This document shows positions 15,037-15,659 of a DNA stretch of 15,659 nucleotides, in pieces. The DNA comes from Spirosoma fluviale. Its GTDB lineage: Bacteria > Bacteroidota > Bacteroidia > Cytophagales > Spirosomataceae. The first letter of the stretch is position 1. Every line of letters starts with the position of its first letter. The notes below the pieces were generated by a model. That model was not told the DNA's origin. It made no database searches and saw only the letters and a list, made by a program, of their open reading frames with translations. The translations under genes and the position numbers were made by a program. Location: positions 1 through 15,659 of the forward strand of contig CAMDSI010000029.1 of assembly GCA_945906915.1 (NCBI GenBank). Direction: 5' to 3'.

Positions 15037-15569
15037 TTTTTTGTATAATTGATTTTACTAGAAACCTTGATCACCTCAGCGATTTTCGCAAAAACAATTT
15101 TCGGGATGTCTACTTTATAATCCACTAATTTTACTTCAAACGCACATGTTAACGCTAGACTGGTGCCGGTTGAAACAATCGTCCCTTTTAATTCAATAGG
15201 GCGAGTCACGCCGTGAATCGTCGCAGTTCCGGATGCGGTGATGGGGTAGGTGCCTGCTACGGTTAAATCGATGGCTTCTTTGATTTTTCCTTTGAAAGTG
15301 GCCGAAGGGAATTTTTCGCTTTCTAAATAATTCTCATTAAAGTGCTCCTGCATTAATTTATTAGGGAACACAAAATTAGTGATGCGCATTTGGACCGCTA
15401 CTTCATTCGTCGCCGTATTGATGATACTGGAAACGGTTTTATTGACGGCATCGATGTCTTCCATCGGAGTTTTGGAAAAGAAAGAAACCTCTCCTGTGGT
15501 AGTCATGAATAATTGCGCTTTGGATTGAAATCCAACAAATAATAGCGCTAATAGTAGGGTATTTTTCAT
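15033..15569 (-). CDS. YceI family periplasmic protein
   Basis: The 178-residue protein has a Sec signal peptide ending SKA before Gln19. The mature part is the YceI lipocalin-like barrel. Family signs are MQEHFNENYLESEKFPSATF (73-92) and GTATIHGVTRPIEL (114-127), which match the conserved sek-P-atF and G-iHGvTrP motifs, then a final FEVKLVDYKVDIP strand. Residue length is typical. YceI barrels bind isoprenoid molecules in a hydrophobic cavity, which could be a quinone here given the neighbouring cytochrome-like gene. The variant GEVSFFSKTPMEDIDAVN (26-43) is common in Bacteroidota members. It overlaps both neighbours by ATGA, so the three genes are probably translationally coupled. Confidence 0.92.
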   Translation of the reverse strand: MKNTLLLALLFVGFQSKAQLFMTTTGEVSFFSKTPMEDIDAVNKTVSSIINTATNEVAVQMRITNFVFPNKLMQEHFNENYLESEKFPSATFKGKIKEAIDLTVAGTYPITASGTATIHGVTRPIELKGTIVSTGTSLALTCAFEVKLVDYKVDIPKIVFAKIAEVIKVSSKINYTKK

Positions 15570-15659
15570 TTCTTTTTCTTGGGTTCTAAACTAAAAGTAC
15601 GGGCCACGTTAAAGCCATAAAATATGTCGCCGGCGCCCCAGGTACCTAGGGTTTGGCCT
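15566..15659 (-). CDS. C-terminal end of a beta-barrel-like protein (5' part outside window)
   Basis: A minus-strand frame is open from the window edge to the TGA at 15568-15566, giving GQTLGTWGAGDIFYGFNVAR, then TFSLEPKKKK. The aromatic-rich GDIFYGFNVARTFSL resembles the closing strand of a Bacteroidota outer-membrane beta-barrel, and DUF5777-family barrels are found beside YceI genes. The basic KKKK end is unusual for a closing strand. The stop overlaps the ATG of the YceI-like gene (ATGA). Only 30 residues are visible, so the family is a guess. Confidence 0.55.
   Translation of the reverse strand, partial: GQTLGTWGAGDIFYGFNVARTFSLEPKKKK

Overview
The window looks like a chromosome segment from a Bacteroidota bacterium, most likely of the order Cytophagales (family-level placement is a guess). 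The main signs are a PorP/SprF-type outer-membrane protein beside a giant secreted protein with a type B C-terminal domain for the type IX secretion system (T9SS), Tat-exported Gfo/Idh/MocA and TIM-barrel sugar enzymes, a membrane-anchored AraC regulator, and a TAnnTTTG-type promoter. No RNA genes, insertion sequences, CRISPR arrays or phage genes are visible. Nearly all genes lie on the minus strand, and none of the gaps reaches 300 bases.

Left part (1-2370). A truncated gene for an exported protein (1-398, minus) diverges from a SnoaL-like lipoprotein gene (568-1059, plus). Between them lie a perfect 10-bp inverted repeat and a recognisable Bacteroidota promoter. The lipoprotein gene meets a membrane-anchored AraC-family regulator (1077-2258, minus) tail to tail at a bidirectional terminator.

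Middle part (2374-6295). Two Tat-exported proteins form a minus-strand operon: a sugar phosphate isomerase/epimerase-like TIM barrel (3814-4740), then a Gfo/Idh/MocA oxidoreductase (2374-3768). Intrinsic terminators sit on both sides of this operon. Upstream is a WYL-domain regulator (4891-5937, minus) that diverges from a small membrane-protein gene (6023-6295, plus), with a short dyad between them.

Right part (6292-15659, all minus). Reading in the direction of transcription, the genes are the end of a beta-barrel-like protein, a YceI-like periplasmic protein, a two-domain cytochrome-c-like lipoprotein, and a bile acid:sodium symporter family transporter. They are followed by a 1826-residue secreted protein with 15 tandem Ig-like repeats, an acidic Ca-binding-type linker and a T9SS type B C-terminal domain. 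Next come a PorP/SprF homologue and a lipoprotein. The last three genes are packed head to tail (0- and 3-base gaps) and look like a SprB/SprF-type secretion module: a giant surface adhesin, its dedicated outer-membrane partner, and an uncharacterised lipoprotein. The first three genes are also translationally coupled, with ATGA overlaps.

The most interesting points are the adhesin/SprF/lipoprotein trio, a hidden three-unit (261-residue) super-repeat inside the adhesin, the operon pairing YceI with an atypical CX4CH cytochrome, and the Tat-exported sugar redox pair.
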